DNA of 64,000 nucleotides from Leifsonia poae (GTDB lineage Bacteria > Actinomycetota > Actinomycetes > Actinomycetales > Microbacteriaceae): assembly GCF_027921845.1 (NCBI RefSeq), contig NZ_BSEN01000001.1, positions 492,014 to 556,013 of the forward strand, written 5' to 3'. The notes under the pieces are model-generated. The model searched no databases. It was not told the DNA's origin and saw only the letters and a program-made list of their open reading frames with translations. Positions 16,813 to 25,749 of this stretch are shown here, one piece after another (within the stretch, counting starts at the first letter, position 1; the number at the start of each line of letters is the position of its first letter). Made by a program: the position numbers and the translations under genes.

Positions 16813-17991
16813 ATGCCTCAGATCACCAAGCGCGAACACCGGCTGGCCGACGGCCGCGAGCTCGTCTACTACGACGACGCCGACACGACCCTCTCCCCCG
16901 AGCGCGCCCCCGACCTGCGCGAGCCGGCACCGCGTCCCGCGACGGCGACGATGCGCCAGGATCCGCTGACCGGCGAATGGATCTCGATCGCCGCCTCCCG
17001 CCAGAACCGCGTCTTCCTGCCTCCGGCGGAACTCGACCCGCTCGCTCCGGCCACGCCGGGCAACCCGTCGGAGGTACCGAGCCTCTACGACGTCGCCGTG
17101 TTCGAGAACAAGTCTCCCTCGTTCGGACCGCTGCTCGACGACGAGAACGCGCCGAGCGGCCTCGACGACCTCGCCGAGGTCGGCCTCGGACGCACCCGCA
17201 CCTCGGTCGGCCGCTGCGAGGTCGTCTGCTTCAGCCCGGCCACCACCGGATCGTTCGGCACGCTCACCCCTTCCCGCGCGCGCACCGTCATCGAGGCCTG
17301 GGCCGACCGCACCGCGGTGCTCTCGGCGCTGCCCGGCGTGCGTCAGGTCTTCCCGTTCGAGAACCGCGGCGAGGCGATCGGCGTCACGCTGCACCACCCG
17401 CACGGGCAGATCTACGCCTACCCCTACGTGACCCCGCGCACCACGGCGCTCATCCGGTCGCTCGACGCCTACGGACCCACGCTGTTCGCCGACATCCTCG
17501 AGCGGGAGCGGTCGTCCGAGCGCGTGATCCTGGCCGGTGAGCACTGGACCGCGTTCGTGCCGTTCGCCGCGCGCTGGCCGATCGAGGTGCACGTGCTGCC
17601 GCACCGCCACGTGGCCGACTTCACCGAGACCTCGAGCGCCGAGCGCGACGAACTCGCCACCCTCTACCTGCGGGTGCTGCGCGGGATCGACGCGCTGTAC
17701 GACTCGCCGACCCCGTACATCGCCGCCTGGCATCAGGCGCCGGTGGGCGTGCGCCGCGACGAGATCCGGCTGATGCTGCAGATCACCTCGCCCCGGCGTG
17801 CAGCGGATAAGCTCAAATACCTCGCCGGCTCCGAGTCCGCGATGGGCGCCTGGATCGGCGACATCCCCCCGGAGCAGGCGGCCGACCGGCTGCGCGACGC
17901 GATCGCACGGGCCGATCGCGACACCCCCGTCGGCGAACTGCCGGCCGGCATCGCCGGTCTCGCACCCGCTTCCACCCCCACCGCTTCCTGA
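16813..17991 (+). CDS. galT: Galactose-1-phosphate uridylyltransferase
   Basis: 392 residues. It transfers UMP from UDP-glucose to galactose-1-phosphate in the Leloir pathway. The active site HHPHGQIYAYPYVTPR is present with the HPH motif at 195-197; His197 would carry the uridylyl group. RQDPLTGEWISIAASRQNR near residue 55 and IEVHVLPHRHVADF later are also family marks. The ATG at 16813 is preceded by AAAGGG; longer readings run into the promoter. galK starts 12 bp after the stop, so the two form an operon. Confidence 0.96.
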   Translation: MPQITKREHRLADGRELVYYDDADTTLSPERAPDLREPAPRPATATMRQDPLTGEWISIAASRQNRVFLPPAELDPLAPATPGNPSEVPSLYDVAVFENKSPSFGPLLDDENAPSGLDDLAEVGLGRTRTSVGRCEVVCFSPATTGSFGTLTPSRARTVIEAWADRTAVLSALPGVRQVFPFENRGEAIGVTLHHPHGQIYAYPYVTPRTTALIRSLDAYGPTLFADILERERSSERVILAGEHWTAFVPFAARWPIEVHVLPHRHVADFTETSSAERDELATLYLRVLRGIDALYDSPTPYIAAWHQAPVGVRRDEIRLMLQITSPRRAADKLKYLAGSESAMGAWIGDIPPEQAADRLRDAIARADRDTPVGELPAGIAGLAPASTPTAS

Positions 17992-18003
17992 AGGGCCCCC
18001 TCG

Positions 18004-19164
18004 ATGACCGACCTGCGCCAGGACACCCTCGCCGCTTTCGCCGAGATCTTCGGCCGCGACGCCGACGGCCTCTGGTCCGCGCCCGGGCGCGTCAACCTGA
18101 TCGGCGAGCACACCGACTACAACGAGGGCTTCGTGCTCCCGTTCGCGATCAACCGCCGCACGGTCGCCGCGCTCGGCCTGCGTGACGACCGCATCGCGCG
18201 CGTCGGCAGCTCCTTCGCGGACGAGGTGGTGGAGATCGACCTCGACCGGATCGGCCCCGACACGCTCGGCGGCTGGTCGGGCTACCCGCTCGGCGTCGCC
18301 TGGGCGCTCGGCCAGTTCGGCGCCGACCTGAGCGCCGTGCCCGGCTTCGACATCCTGATCGACTCGAACGTGCCGGTCGGCGCCGGGCTGTCGTCGTCGG
18401 CCGCGATCGAGGGCGCGGTCGCCCTCGCGCTCAACGATGTGTGGCAGCTGGGCTTCGACCGCCGCACGCTCGCCGCGGTTGGCCAGCGCTCCGAGAACGT
18501 CGTCGTCGGCGCCCCCACCGGCATCATGGACCAGTCGGCGTCGCTGCTCGGCCAGCACGATTCCGCGGTGTTCCTCGACTGCCGCTCGCTCGAAGCGGAG
18601 ATCATCCCGCTCGGGCTGGAAGAGGCCGGCCTCGAGATCGTGATCATCGACACCGGCGTTGAGCACGCGCACGCGACCGGCGGCTACGCCGAGCGCCGCG
18701 CCTCCTGCGAGGCCGGGGCGCGCGCCCTCGGCGTCGAATCGCTGCGCGACGTGTCCGTCGCCGACCTCGACCGGGCACGCGAGGTCCTCGACGACGTGAC
18801 CTTCCGCCGCGTGCGGCACGTGGTCACCGAGAACCAGCGGGTGCTCGACACCGTGCGCACCCTGCGGGAGTCCGGCCCGACCGCGATCGGCGAGCTGCTC
18901 GACGCGTCGCACCGCTCGATGCGCGACGACTTCGAGATCTCCGTGCCCGAGCTCGACCTGGCGGTCGAGACCGCGCAGGCCAACGGCGCGATCGGCGCCC
19001 GGATGACCGGCGGCGGCTTCGGCGGCTCCGCCATCGCGCTCGTGCCGACCGACGCGGTGTCCCGGGTGTTCGTCGCACTCGACGGCGCCTTCGCCGAGCA
19101 CGGCTTCGGTCAGCCGGAACTCTTCACCGTCACCCCGTCGGAGGGCGCGAAGCGCGAGAATTGA
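18004..19164 (+). CDS. galK: Galactokinase
   Basis: 386 residues, GHMP kinase family; phosphorylates galactose at C1 with ATP. The galactokinase signature GRVNLIGEHTDYN is at 28-40, the ATP-binding PVGAGLSSSAA at 124-134, and the third motif MTGGGFGGSAIAL near the C-terminus. Follows galT closely and has full family length. galE is not in this window. Confidence 0.97.
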   Translation: MTDLRQDTLAAFAEIFGRDADGLWSAPGRVNLIGEHTDYNEGFVLPFAINRRTVAALGLRDDRIARVGSSFADEVVEIDLDRIGPDTLGGWSGYPLGVAWALGQFGADLSAVPGFDILIDSNVPVGAGLSSSAAIEGAVALALNDVWQLGFDRRTLAAVGQRSENVVVGAPTGIMDQSASLLGQHDSAVFLDCRSLEAEIIPLGLEEAGLEIVIIDTGVEHAHATGGYAERRASCEAGARALGVESLRDVSVADLDRAREVLDDVTFRRVRHVVTENQRVLDTVRTLRESGPTAIGELLDASHRSMRDDFEISVPELDLAVETAQANGAIGARMTGGGFGGSAIALVPTDAVSRVFVALDGAFAEHGFGQPELFTVTPSEGAKREN

Positions 19165-19168
19165 CGGT

Positions 19169-19948
19169 ATGACCGACGCGGAGTTCACCTGGCTCGACCC
19201 CGACACCGTCCAGATCCGCCAGCCGAAGACCTCCCACTGGGAGGCGCCGTTCCTGTTCCTGCTGTTCGGCCGCGACCGATCGCTCCTGCTCGACACGGGG
19301 GCGACGACCGACGAGGCGGTGTTCCCGCTGCGCCGCACGATCGACGAACTCACCCAGGACTGGCTGCGCCGCCATCCTGCGCGCTTCGTGCGGCCGTACC
19401 CCCTCGTCGTCGCGCACACGCATGCGCACCGCGACCACATCGCCGGTGACGCCCTGCTGGCCGATCGCCCGGCGACGACCGTCGTCGGAACCACCGCGGC
19501 CGAGGTGATCGGCTTTTTCGGATTCCGGTCGTGGCCGGCCGAGATCGTCGGCTTCGACCTGGGCGACCGGATGCTCGACCTGATCGGCGCGCCCGGCCAC
19601 GAGCCGTCGGCGGTGGCGTTCTTCGACCGCGCGACGGGCATCCTGTTCACGGGCGACACGATCTGCCCCGGCAACCTCTACGTGCGCGATCGCCCCGACT
19701 TCGTGCGCACCATCGAGCGGCTGATCGCGTTCCGCGACGGGTCGGCGGTGCCGGTGCGCACGCTGCTCGGCGCGCACGTCGAGATGTCGAACGAGCCGGG
19801 CGTCGACTACCCCTCCGGCACGGTCGATCAGCCCGACGAGGCCCCGCTGGCGATGCCGCCGAGCATCCTCGACGAGGTGCGCGCCGCCCTCGACGAGCCG
19901 GGCGACCGGGTGGTGCGCGACCGCTTCATCGTCGTGCACGACGGGTGA
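19169..19948 (+). CDS. MBL fold metallo-hydrolase
   Basis: 259 residues. The metal site THAHRDH is at residues 84-90 (His85, His87, Asp89, His90), with further beta-lactamase-fold signatures GAPGHEPSAVAFFD and LFTGDTICPG. It begins 4 bp after galK and is probably read through from that operon, but no galactose role is implied. Its last 23 bp overlap the convergent gene at 19926. Substrate unknown; glyoxalase II-like or quorum-lactonase-like hydrolases share this layout. Confidence 0.85.
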   Translation: MTDAEFTWLDPDTVQIRQPKTSHWEAPFLFLLFGRDRSLLLDTGATTDEAVFPLRRTIDELTQDWLRRHPARFVRPYPLVVAHTHAHRDHIAGDALLADRPATTVVGTTAAEVIGFFGFRSWPAEIVGFDLGDRMLDLIGAPGHEPSAVAFFDRATGILFTGDTICPGNLYVRDRPDFVRTIERLIAFRDGSAVPVRTLLGAHVEMSNEPGVDYPSGTVDQPDEAPLAMPPSILDEVRAALDEPGDRVVRDRFIVVHDG

Positions 19949-20567
19949 CCGCCGCGGCACGCACCCACTCGTAGACGACGAGCACCGGCTTCAGAGGCGC
20001 GAACTCGCCGGGCCGGTAGTCCCGCGCGCGGCGCAGTCGCGCAGCGACCTCCGGGGCCTGTTGCGCCAGGTACCGCCGTGCCCGCAGGGCGTGGAAGGTG
20101 TTCGACGCGATTTTGACCGAGGGCGCGGCACCGATGAGCGGCAGCGAGAACCGGATGTTCTCCCAGGTCGAGCGCGCCTGCTCCTCCAGCACGACCCGGT
20201 CGGCCGGCACACCGAGCACCGCGGCGGCGTACTCCGCCATGAGTGCGGCCTCGGACCGCTCCGTCCGCGTCGCGGCACCGGAGAACAGGAAGGTGGCCGT
20301 TCGCGGGTCGACCGACCGCACCGCGATCCTGGTGCGCCAGCGCTGCACGGCGTTGACCCGTCCGCTGCTGCTTGACGCGAAGCCGAGCACGAGCACGACC
20401 TCGCCCGGCTCGCGGATCGCCGGGTCGAGACGGCCGAGCGGCAGCGCCTGCACGGACGCGCGCCAGGTGAGCCACTCGCTCGCCGCCAGCACAGCGGACG
20501 CGCCGAGGGCGGCGCCGATGCCGACGGCGACGGCCCTGCGTGGCGTGGTTCTGTGGTGCCTGCCCAT
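19926..20567 (-). CDS. YdcF family (DUF218) membrane-anchored protein
   Basis: 213 residues. One N-terminal membrane segment (AVAVGIGAALGASAVLAASE) is followed by a DUF218/YdcF domain with VVLVLGF, FLFSGAATRTERSEA, VLEEQARSTWENI and IASNTFHALRA in the usual order. YdcF-like proteins act at the envelope, and some bind S-adenosylmethionine; no precise function is known. Convergent with, and overlapping, the metallo-hydrolase gene. The ATG at 20567 follows a run of six Gs that can serve as the ribosome site. Confidence 0.8.
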   Translation of the reverse strand: MGRHHRTTPRRAVAVGIGAALGASAVLAASEWLTWRASVQALPLGRLDPAIREPGEVVLVLGFASSSSGRVNAVQRWRTRIAVRSVDPRTATFLFSGAATRTERSEAALMAEYAAAVLGVPADRVVLEEQARSTWENIRFSLPLIGAAPSVKIASNTFHALRARRYLAQQAPEVAARLRRARDYRPGEFAPLKPVLVVYEWVRAAAVTRRARR

Positions 20568-20624
20568 CCCCCCATTCGATCATGCGGGCGCACTCGGCGC
20601 AGACACGCGCCTTAGGCTGACGGG

Positions 20625-21137
20625 ATGAGCATCCACACCCTTGCCGACGGGTCGGCGCCGACCGTCTCCGAAACCGCCTTCGTCGCCCCGGGAGCAGTAC
20701 TGGCCGGACGCGTGCGGCTGGGCGAGCGGGCGAGCGTCTGGTACAACGCCGTGCTGCGCGCCGAGTCGGAGGACATCGTGGTCGGCGCACGCAGCAACAT
20801 CCAGGACAACGTCTCGTGCCACGTCGACGCCGGCTTCCCCCTGACCGTCGGCGACGACGTGTCGGTGGGGCACAACGCGGTGCTGCACGGCTGCACGATC
20901 GAAGACAGCGTGCTGGTCGGGATGCACGCGACGGTGATGAATGGCGCGGTGGTCGGCGCCGGATCGCTGCTCGCCGCGGGCACCCTGGTGCTCGAGGGCG
21001 CGATCATCCCGCCCGGATCGCTGGTGGCGGGCGTGCCGGGAAAGGTGCGCCGCGAGTTGACCGACGAGGAGCGCGCGGGTGTGCTGCGCAACGCGGCCGC
21101 CTACCTGGAGATCACCGAGGCGCACCGGCCGCGCTGA
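20625..21137 (+). CDS. Gamma carbonic anhydrase family protein
   Basis: 170 residues of left-handed beta-helix built from hexapeptide repeats (for example VVGARSNIQDNVSC, SVLVGMHATVMNGAVVGAGS). The three zinc-ligand histidines of the gamma class are present at His66 (CHVD), His83 and His88 (VGHNAVLHG). Family length is normal. Many members of this YrdA/PaaY group have weak or no carbonic anhydrase activity, so the catalytic role is uncertain. A single gene, convergent with the YbaK gene 6 bp away. Confidence 0.88.
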   Translation: MSIHTLADGSAPTVSETAFVAPGAVLAGRVRLGERASVWYNAVLRAESEDIVVGARSNIQDNVSCHVDAGFPLTVGDDVSVGHNAVLHGCTIEDSVLVGMHATVMNGAVVGAGSLLAAGTLVLEGAIIPPGSLVAGVPGKVRRELTDEERAGVLRNAAAYLEITEAHRPR

Positions 21138-21143
21138 CCGGGA

Positions 21144-21698
21144 CTAGACCTCCGAGGGCTCCACCGGCCCCGGCTCGCCGCCGGTGAGCCGCACCAGTTC
21201 GTCGAAGGTGGTCGGGAAGACCGTGTGCGCGTGCCCGGCGGCCGCCCAGACCTCCGGATAGCCGGCGAGCGCCACGTCCACGACCGTGCGGATCGGCGCC
21301 GGGTGGCCGACGGGCGCAACGCCGCCGATGGTCTGACCGGTCGCCGCCTTCACCGTCTCGGGGTCGGCCCGGCGGATGCGGCCGCCGAGGCGTTCGCCGA
21401 GGAACGCGGTGTCGACCCGGTGCGCGCCCGAGGTCATGACGAGCAGGGGCTCGTCGTCGAACGTGAACACCAGGGAGTTCGCGATCGCGCCCACCTCGAT
21501 GCCGAGCTCGGCCGCCGCGGCTACCGCCGTCGGCGTGGCCGTCTCGAACCACCGGATGCGCGGCTCGACGCCGCCGTCGCGCAGCGCCTGCTCCACGCGC
21601 TGAACCGCGCGGTGCGTGCGCTCCCGTTCGGCCTGCTCGCTCTGCTCGCCCACGCCCTGCTCGCCCACGCTCTGCTCGCCCACGCCCGGCTCGCCCAC
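21144..21698 (-). CDS. YbaK/EbsC family aminoacyl-tRNA deacylase-like protein
   Basis: 184 residues. The YbaK/ProX editing-domain fold is seen from about residue 28: VEQALRDGGVEPRIRWFETA, AIANSLVFTFDDEPLLVMTS and TIGGVAPVGHP, the conserved GGxxP region. Such proteins hydrolyse mischarged aminoacyl-tRNA. The GTG at 21698 lies seven bases after a GGAGGT inside the end of folD, so translation is coupled to folD. Residues 1-20 are encoded by a four-unit 15-bp tandem repeat (VGEPG/VGEQS/VGEQG), and every unit contains an in-frame GTG, so starts at 21683, 21668 or 21653 are also possible. Confidence 0.85.
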   Translation of the reverse strand: MGEPGVGEQSVGEQGVGEQSEQAERERTHRAVQRVEQALRDGGVEPRIRWFETATPTAVAAAAELGIEVGAIANSLVFTFDDEPLLVMTSGAHRVDTAFLGERLGGRIRRADPETVKAATGQTIGGVAPVGHPAPIRTVVDVALAGYPEVWAAAGHAHTVFPTTFDELVRLTGGEPGPVEPSEV

Positions 21699-21703
21699 GC
21701 TCT
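21644..21703. repeat. Four tandem 15-bp units spanning the folD stop and ybaK start
   Basis: Units at 21644-21658, 21659-21673, 21674-21688 and 21689-21703 share GCTCGCCCACGC followed by a three-base variable end (CCT, TCT, CCG, TCT). On the minus strand each reads GTGGGCGAG plus six bases, in frame with the YbaK protein. The unit next to folD includes two bases of the folD stop codon. As 15 is a multiple of three, copy-number change would keep the frame. Confidence 0.9.
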
Positions 21704-22586
21704 AGACCTCCAGCGAGCGCTCGGCCGACTCGACCACGTTCTGCAGCAGCAGCGCGCGGGTCATCGGGCCGACGCCGCCCGGGTTCGGCGAGATCCACGA
21801 CGCGACCTCGGCCACGTCGGGCGCGACGTCGCCCGCGACCCGGCTCTTGCCGGTCTCCGGGTCTTCGATGCGGCTGACGCCGACGTCGAGCACGATCGCG
21901 CCCGGCTTGACGTTGTCGGCGGTGACCAGGCCGGCGACCCCCGCAGCGGCGACGATCACGTCGGCACGCCTCAGGTGGGCGTCCAGGTCGACGGTGCCGG
22001 TGTGGGTCAGGGTGACGGTGGCGTTGATCTCGCGGCGGGTGAGCAGCGAGCCGATCGAACGGCCGACGGTGACACCGCGGCCGACCACGACCACGTCCTT
22101 GCCCTTCAGGTCGATCCCGTGACGCAGCATGAGGTCGATGACACCGCGCGGGGTGCACGGCAGGGGCGTGGTGATCGGTCGGCTCACGTTCAGCATCAGG
22201 CGGCCGAGGTTGGTCGGGTGCAGCCCGTCGGCGTCCTTGGCGGGGTCGACGAGTTCGAGGATCGCGTCGGTGTCGATGTGCGGCGGCAGCGGCAGCTGCA
22301 CGATGAAACCGGTGCAGTCGGGGTCGCTGTTGAGCTCTTCGACGACGGCCTCGAGCTCGGCCTGCGAGATGTCGGCGGGCAGGTCGCGGCGGATCGACGA
22401 GATGCCGACCTCGGCGCAGTCGCGGTGCTTGCCCGCGACGTACCACTGCGAACCGGGGTCGTCGCCGACGAGCACCGTGCCGAGCCCGGGCACGACACCG
22501 CGCTCACGCAGGGCGTCCACCCGCTCCTTCAGTTCGGCCTTGATCGCCGCTGCCGTCTTCTTGCCGTCCAGGATCTGTGCGGTCAT
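21702..22586 (-). CDS. folD: Bifunctional methylenetetrahydrofolate dehydrogenase/cyclohydrolase
   Basis: 294 residues. Interconverts 5,10-methylene-, 5,10-methenyl- and 10-formyl-tetrahydrofolate with NADP. The active site [10 protein letters not shown] holds Tyr49 and Lys53 in the usual Y-x-x-x-K spacing; the cofactor region [14 protein letters not shown] and the C-terminal motif [16 protein letters not shown] are present. It lies 14 bp after glyA, and both are under the riboswitch at 23963-24062, which joins serine-to-glycine one-carbon flux with formyl-folate supply for purines. Confidence 0.96.
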   Translation of the reverse strand: MTAQILDGKKTAAAIKAELKERVDALRERGVVPGLGTVLVGDDPGSQWYVAGKHRDCAEVGISSIRRDLPADISQAELEAVVEELNSDPDCTGFIVQLPLPPHIDTDAILELVDPAKDADGLHPTNLGRLMLNVSRPITTPLPCTPRGVIDLMLRHGIDLKGKDVVVVGRGVTVGRSIGSLLTRREINATVTLTHTGTVDLDAHLRRADVIVAAAGVAGLVTADNVKPGAIVLDVGVSRIEDPETGKSRVAGDVAPDVAEVASWISPNPGGVGPMTRALLLQNVVESAERSLEV

Positions 22587-22600
22587 GTCTCGGCGCCGTC

Positions 22601-23926
22601 TCAGATCGAGGAGGGGAGCTCGACCGGGAAGGCGTCCTGCCCCGACGGGGTGAGGCCGGGGTAGAGGGGGAACGCGGCCGTCAGCGCGCCGACGCGTGCG
22701 CGCAGGGCTCCGGTGTCGGCGCCCGGCTGCAGCGCGGCGGCGATGATTTCGGCGACCTCGGTGAACTGCACGTCGCCGAAGCCGCGGGTGGCGAGCGCCG
22801 GCGTTCCGATGCGCAGACCCGAGGTGACCATCGGCGGGCGCGGGTCGAACGGGACCGCGTTGCGGTTGACCGTGATGCCCACCTCGTGCAGCACGTCCTC
22901 CGCCTGCTGGCCGTCGAGCTGCGAGTGGCGCAGGTCGGCGAGCACCAGGTGCACGTCGGTGCCGCCGGTGAGCACGTCGACGCCGCCTGCGCGCGAGTCC
23001 TCCGCCGTCAGACGGTCGGCCAGGATCTGCGCGCCGCGGATGGTGCGCTCCTGACGGTCGCGGAACTCGTCGGTGGCGGCGAGCTTGAACGCGGTCGCCT
23101 TGGCGGCGATCACGTGCATCAGCGGGCCGCCCTGCTGGCCGGGGAAGACGTTGGAGTTGAGCTTCTTGGCCAGCTCCATGTCGCGCGCGACGATGAAGCC
23201 CGAGCGCGGGCCGCCGATCGTCTTGTGCACGGTGGAGCTCACCACGTCGGCGAACGGGACGGGCGACGGGTGCAGCCCAGCGGCGACGAGACCGGCGAAG
23301 TGCGCCATGTCGACCCAGAGCTTGGCGCCGACCTCGTCGGCGATCGCACGGAAGGCGGCGAAGTCGAGGTGACGCGGGTACGCGGACCAGCCCGCGATGA
23401 TGACCTGCGGCTTGTGCTCGAGCGCCTTGTCGCGCACGACGTTCATGTCGACGAGGAAGGTCTCCGGGTCGACGCCGTAGGAGACGGCGTTGTAGAGCTT
23501 GCCGGAGAAGTTGAGCTTCATGCCGTGGGTGAGGTGACCGCCGTGGGCGAGTTCGAGACCCAGGATGGTGTCGCCCGGGGTGGCGATCGCGGAGAGGACC
23601 GCGGCGTTCGCGCTCGCACCGGAGTGGGGCTGGACGTTGGCGTACTCGGCGCCGAACAGGCTCTTGGCACGGTCGATCGCCAGCTGCTCGGCGATGTCGA
23701 CGTACTCGCAGCCGCCGTAGTAGCGACGGCCGGGGTAGCCCTCGGCGTACTTGTTGGTGAGCACGCTGCCCACCGACTCCAGGATGGCGCGGGGGACGAA
23801 GTTCTCGGACGCGATCATCTCGAGGTAGTCGCGCTGGCGGCCCAGCTCGAGCTGCAGCACCTCGGCGATCTCGGGGTCGACCTCGGCGAGCGGGGCGGTG
23901 AACGTCGAAGGAAGTGTGTCAGTCAA
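22601..23926 (-). CDS. glyA: Serine hydroxymethyltransferase
   Basis: 441 residues. PLP enzyme that converts serine plus tetrahydrofolate into glycine plus methylene-tetrahydrofolate. Marks: MIASENFVP near residue 40, [14 protein letters not shown], the [10 protein letters not shown] loop, [12 protein letters not shown], and the PLP lysine Lys235 in [12 protein letters not shown]. The ATG at 23926 follows AAAAGGAG at the proper distance. First gene of the glyA-folD operon and directly downstream of a ZTP riboswitch. Confidence 0.97.
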   Translation of the reverse strand: MTDTLPSTFTAPLAEVDPEIAEVLQLELGRQRDYLEMIASENFVPRAILESVGSVLTNKYAEGYPGRRYYGGCEYVDIAEQLAIDRAKSLFGAEYANVQPHSGASANAAVLSAIATPGDTILGLELAHGGHLTHGMKLNFSGKLYNAVSYGVDPETFLVDMNVVRDKALEHKPQVIIAGWSAYPRHLDFAAFRAIADEVGAKLWVDMAHFAGLVAAGLHPSPVPFADVVSSTVHKTIGGPRSGFIVARDMELAKKLNSNVFPGQQGGPLMHVIAAKATAFKLAATDEFRDRQERTIRGAQILADRLTAEDSRAGGVDVLTGGTDVHLVLADLRHSQLDGQQAEDVLHEVGITVNRNAVPFDPRPPMVTSGLRIGTPALATRGFGDVQFTEVAEIIAAALQPGADTGALRARVGALTAAFPLYPGLTPSGQDAFPVELPSSI

Positions 23927-23962
23927 AACCGGCTCCTTTTATGACAGGGGTGGACAGATAAT

Positions 23963-24062
23963 CCGTATCGACCCAGGCGCGCGGCCGAATCCACCCGATC
24001 TGATCAAGGCTCCGTGTCGCTTCCCAATGGTGACCATTTGAGCGCCAGTCGCGACGATCGCA
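23963..24062 (-). ncRNA. ZTP (pfl) riboswitch upstream of glyA-folD
   Basis: Read on the minus strand, the leader contains CGUCGCGACUGGCG near 24041-24055, UUGGGAAGCGACACGG near 24014-24028, and GGCCGCGCGCCUGGGUCGAU near 23966-23985. These match the two conserved halves of the ZTP/pfl motif (GUCGUGACUGGCG, GGGGAGCGA, and CGCCUGGGCA with a pseudoknot). This RNA senses ZMP/ZTP, signals of low 10-formyl-folate, and commonly controls glyA, folD and purine genes, exactly the genes present here. About 35 nt separate it from the glyA start, so control of ribosome access or of an early stop is possible; I see no clear U-tract terminator. Confidence 0.85.
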
Positions 24063-24091
24063 AGCATAGCAAAGCCCGAACGCGCTCTCGG
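24063..24091 (-). promoter_or_regulatory. Candidate promoter of the ZTP riboswitch/glyA transcript
   Basis: A -10 box TATGCT on the minus strand (24063-24068) sits so that the transcript would begin at the 5' edge of the riboswitch. A weak -35 (CCGAGA, 24086-24091) is 17 bp away. The spacer and -35 overlap an imperfect 11-bp stem (24069-24079 with 24088-24098) that is not placed as a terminator for either neighbour. Confidence 0.5.
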
Positions 24092-24198
24092 GCCTTGCCC
24101 TTTAGTTAAGAGCCCTGCAATACTCGCTGATGGTCGTCCAGCGGGCGGGCAGCGTCGGCCTCTCTCACCAAAGCTCTTACCCAGCAGAAGGAGAACGC

Positions 24199-25731
24199 GT
24201 GCCCGCAGGCGAGCCGATCCCGGTCATCCCCCGTCCCGTTTCCGCCGAGTCCGTCGACGGCGCACCGTTCACACTCCGGCCGGGCGCCCGGGTCAGCGTC
24301 GCCGGCGCAGGAGCCGGAGAAGTGGCCGAGCTGCTGCTGGCCGAGCTCGCCTCCGACTGCCGCCGCGACCTCACGGTCGTGCACGAACCACCGGCCTTCG
24401 GCGACATCGCCATCGTGATCGCCGAGGACGAGGTGCCGGAGGACGCCCGTGCCGAGGGCTACAACCTGGCCGTCACGGCCGAGGGCGTCCGCATCGGTGC
24501 CGCGAGCGCCGCCGGGGCGTTCTGGGGCGTGCAGACGCTGCGCCAGCTGCTCCCGGTCGAGTGCGCCTCGGACCCGCTGACGATCGAGCCGGTGATCATC
24601 CGCGACCGGCCGCGTTACGCGTATCGCGGGGCGATGCTGGATGTCGCCCGCCACTTCTTCGCGCCGGCCGAGGTGCGCCGTTTCATCGACGCGATCGTGC
24701 TGCTCAAGATCAACCACCTGCACCTGCACCTCACCGACGACCAGGGCTGGCGCATCCAGATCGAGCGCTGGCCGAACCTGACCGCGCACGGCGGCTCGAC
24801 CGGCAGCGACGGCAGCGCCGGCGGCTTCTATACGCAGGACGAGTTCCGCGAGCTCGTCGCCTACGCGGCGGCCCGCCACGTGACGATCGTTCCCGAGCTC
24901 GACATGCCGGGACACACGAACGCCGCCCTCGCCTCGTATCCCGAGCTCACTCCGTCGGGCGTCGCCCCGGCGCTCTACACCGGCTCCAAGGTCGGCTTCA
25001 GCACGCTGCAGGCCGACGACGTGCGCACGTGGGAGTTCATCGACGACGTGGTCGGCGAGGTCGCGGCGCTCACCCCCGGCCCCTATCTGCACATCGGCGG
25101 CGACGAGTGCCTGAGCACCTCCCCCGGTGAGTTCCTGCGGTTCATCGCCCGCGCGACGGCGATCGTCGCCGATCACGGCAAGACGCCGGCCGGCTGGCAC
25201 GAGATGGGCAAGAGCGACGCGCTCCCCGACGGCACGATCGGCCAGTACTGGGACTTCCTGACGCCGCGGGAGAGCGCAGGCGACGAGACGCTCTCGTTCG
25301 TGCGCCAGGGCGGCTCGGTGATCATGTCGCCCGCCGACGTCTCCTACCTCGACATCGTGTACGAGGAGGGCGACCGCCTCGGGCAGGACTGGGCCGACGG
25401 CCCCACGAGCATCCGGCAGTCGTACGAGTGGGACCCGGCACGCATCGTGCCCGGGCTCGGCGACGCGCACATCCTCGGCGTGGAGGGTCCGGTCTGGACC
25501 GAGACGCTCGCCACGATCGACGACGTCGAGGAGATGGTGTTCCCGCGCCTCGCCGCGGTCGCCGAGGTGGCGTGGTCACCGGCGCCGGCCGACACGGCCG
25601 ACGTGGAGAGCGTGCGGGACTTCGGGGACTTCGCACCGCGGCTGGCCGCACTGGGCGCGCACTGGGCGGCCGCGGGCACGAACTTCCGCCGGGTGCCGGA
25701 GATCGCCTGGCACGAGCACGCGTCCGTCTGA
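24199..25731 (+). CDS. Cytoplasmic beta-N-acetylhexosaminidase, GH20
   Basis: 510 residues from the GTG at 24199, chosen because AGAAGGAG lies 4 bp upstream. A GH20b-like N-terminal domain ends near residue 140 at IIRDRPRYAYRGAMLDVAR, the start of the barrel. The catalytic Asp302-Glu303 pair lies in LHIGGDEC, and HLHLTDDQGW and VPELDMPGHTNA are the usual substrate-site motifs. It has no signal peptide, so it acts on imported short oligosaccharides bearing terminal GlcNAc or GalNAc. It lies about 1.4 kb from the amino-sugar ABC importer at 27142-30261. Confidence 0.93.
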   Translation: MPAGEPIPVIPRPVSAESVDGAPFTLRPGARVSVAGAGAGEVAELLLAELASDCRRDLTVVHEPPAFGDIAIVIAEDEVPEDARAEGYNLAVTAEGVRIGAASAAGAFWGVQTLRQLLPVECASDPLTIEPVIIRDRPRYAYRGAMLDVARHFFAPAEVRRFIDAIVLLKINHLHLHLTDDQGWRIQIERWPNLTAHGGSTGSDGSAGGFYTQDEFRELVAYAAARHVTIVPELDMPGHTNAALASYPELTPSGVAPALYTGSKVGFSTLQADDVRTWEFIDDVVGEVAALTPGPYLHIGGDECLSTSPGEFLRFIARATAIVADHGKTPAGWHEMGKSDALPDGTIGQYWDFLTPRESAGDETLSFVRQGGSVIMSPADVSYLDIVYEEGDRLGQDWADGPTSIRQSYEWDPARIVPGLGDAHILGVEGPVWTETLATIDDVEEMVFPRLAAVAEVAWSPAPADTADVESVRDFGDFAPRLAALGAHWAAAGTNFRRVPEIAWHEHASV

Positions 25732-25749
25732 CGCAGCCAGGCGCCGCGC

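Noticed and set aside
16762-19674. A 970-codon minus-strand open frame opposite galT and galK
   Set aside because: It is an antisense frame with low-complexity charged sequence; galT and galK are certain on the plus strand.
24069-24098. Hairpin in the glyA-hexosaminidase gap as a terminator
   Set aside because: Both flanking genes point away from it, it has an internal mismatch and no T-run, and it overlaps the likely glyA promoter.
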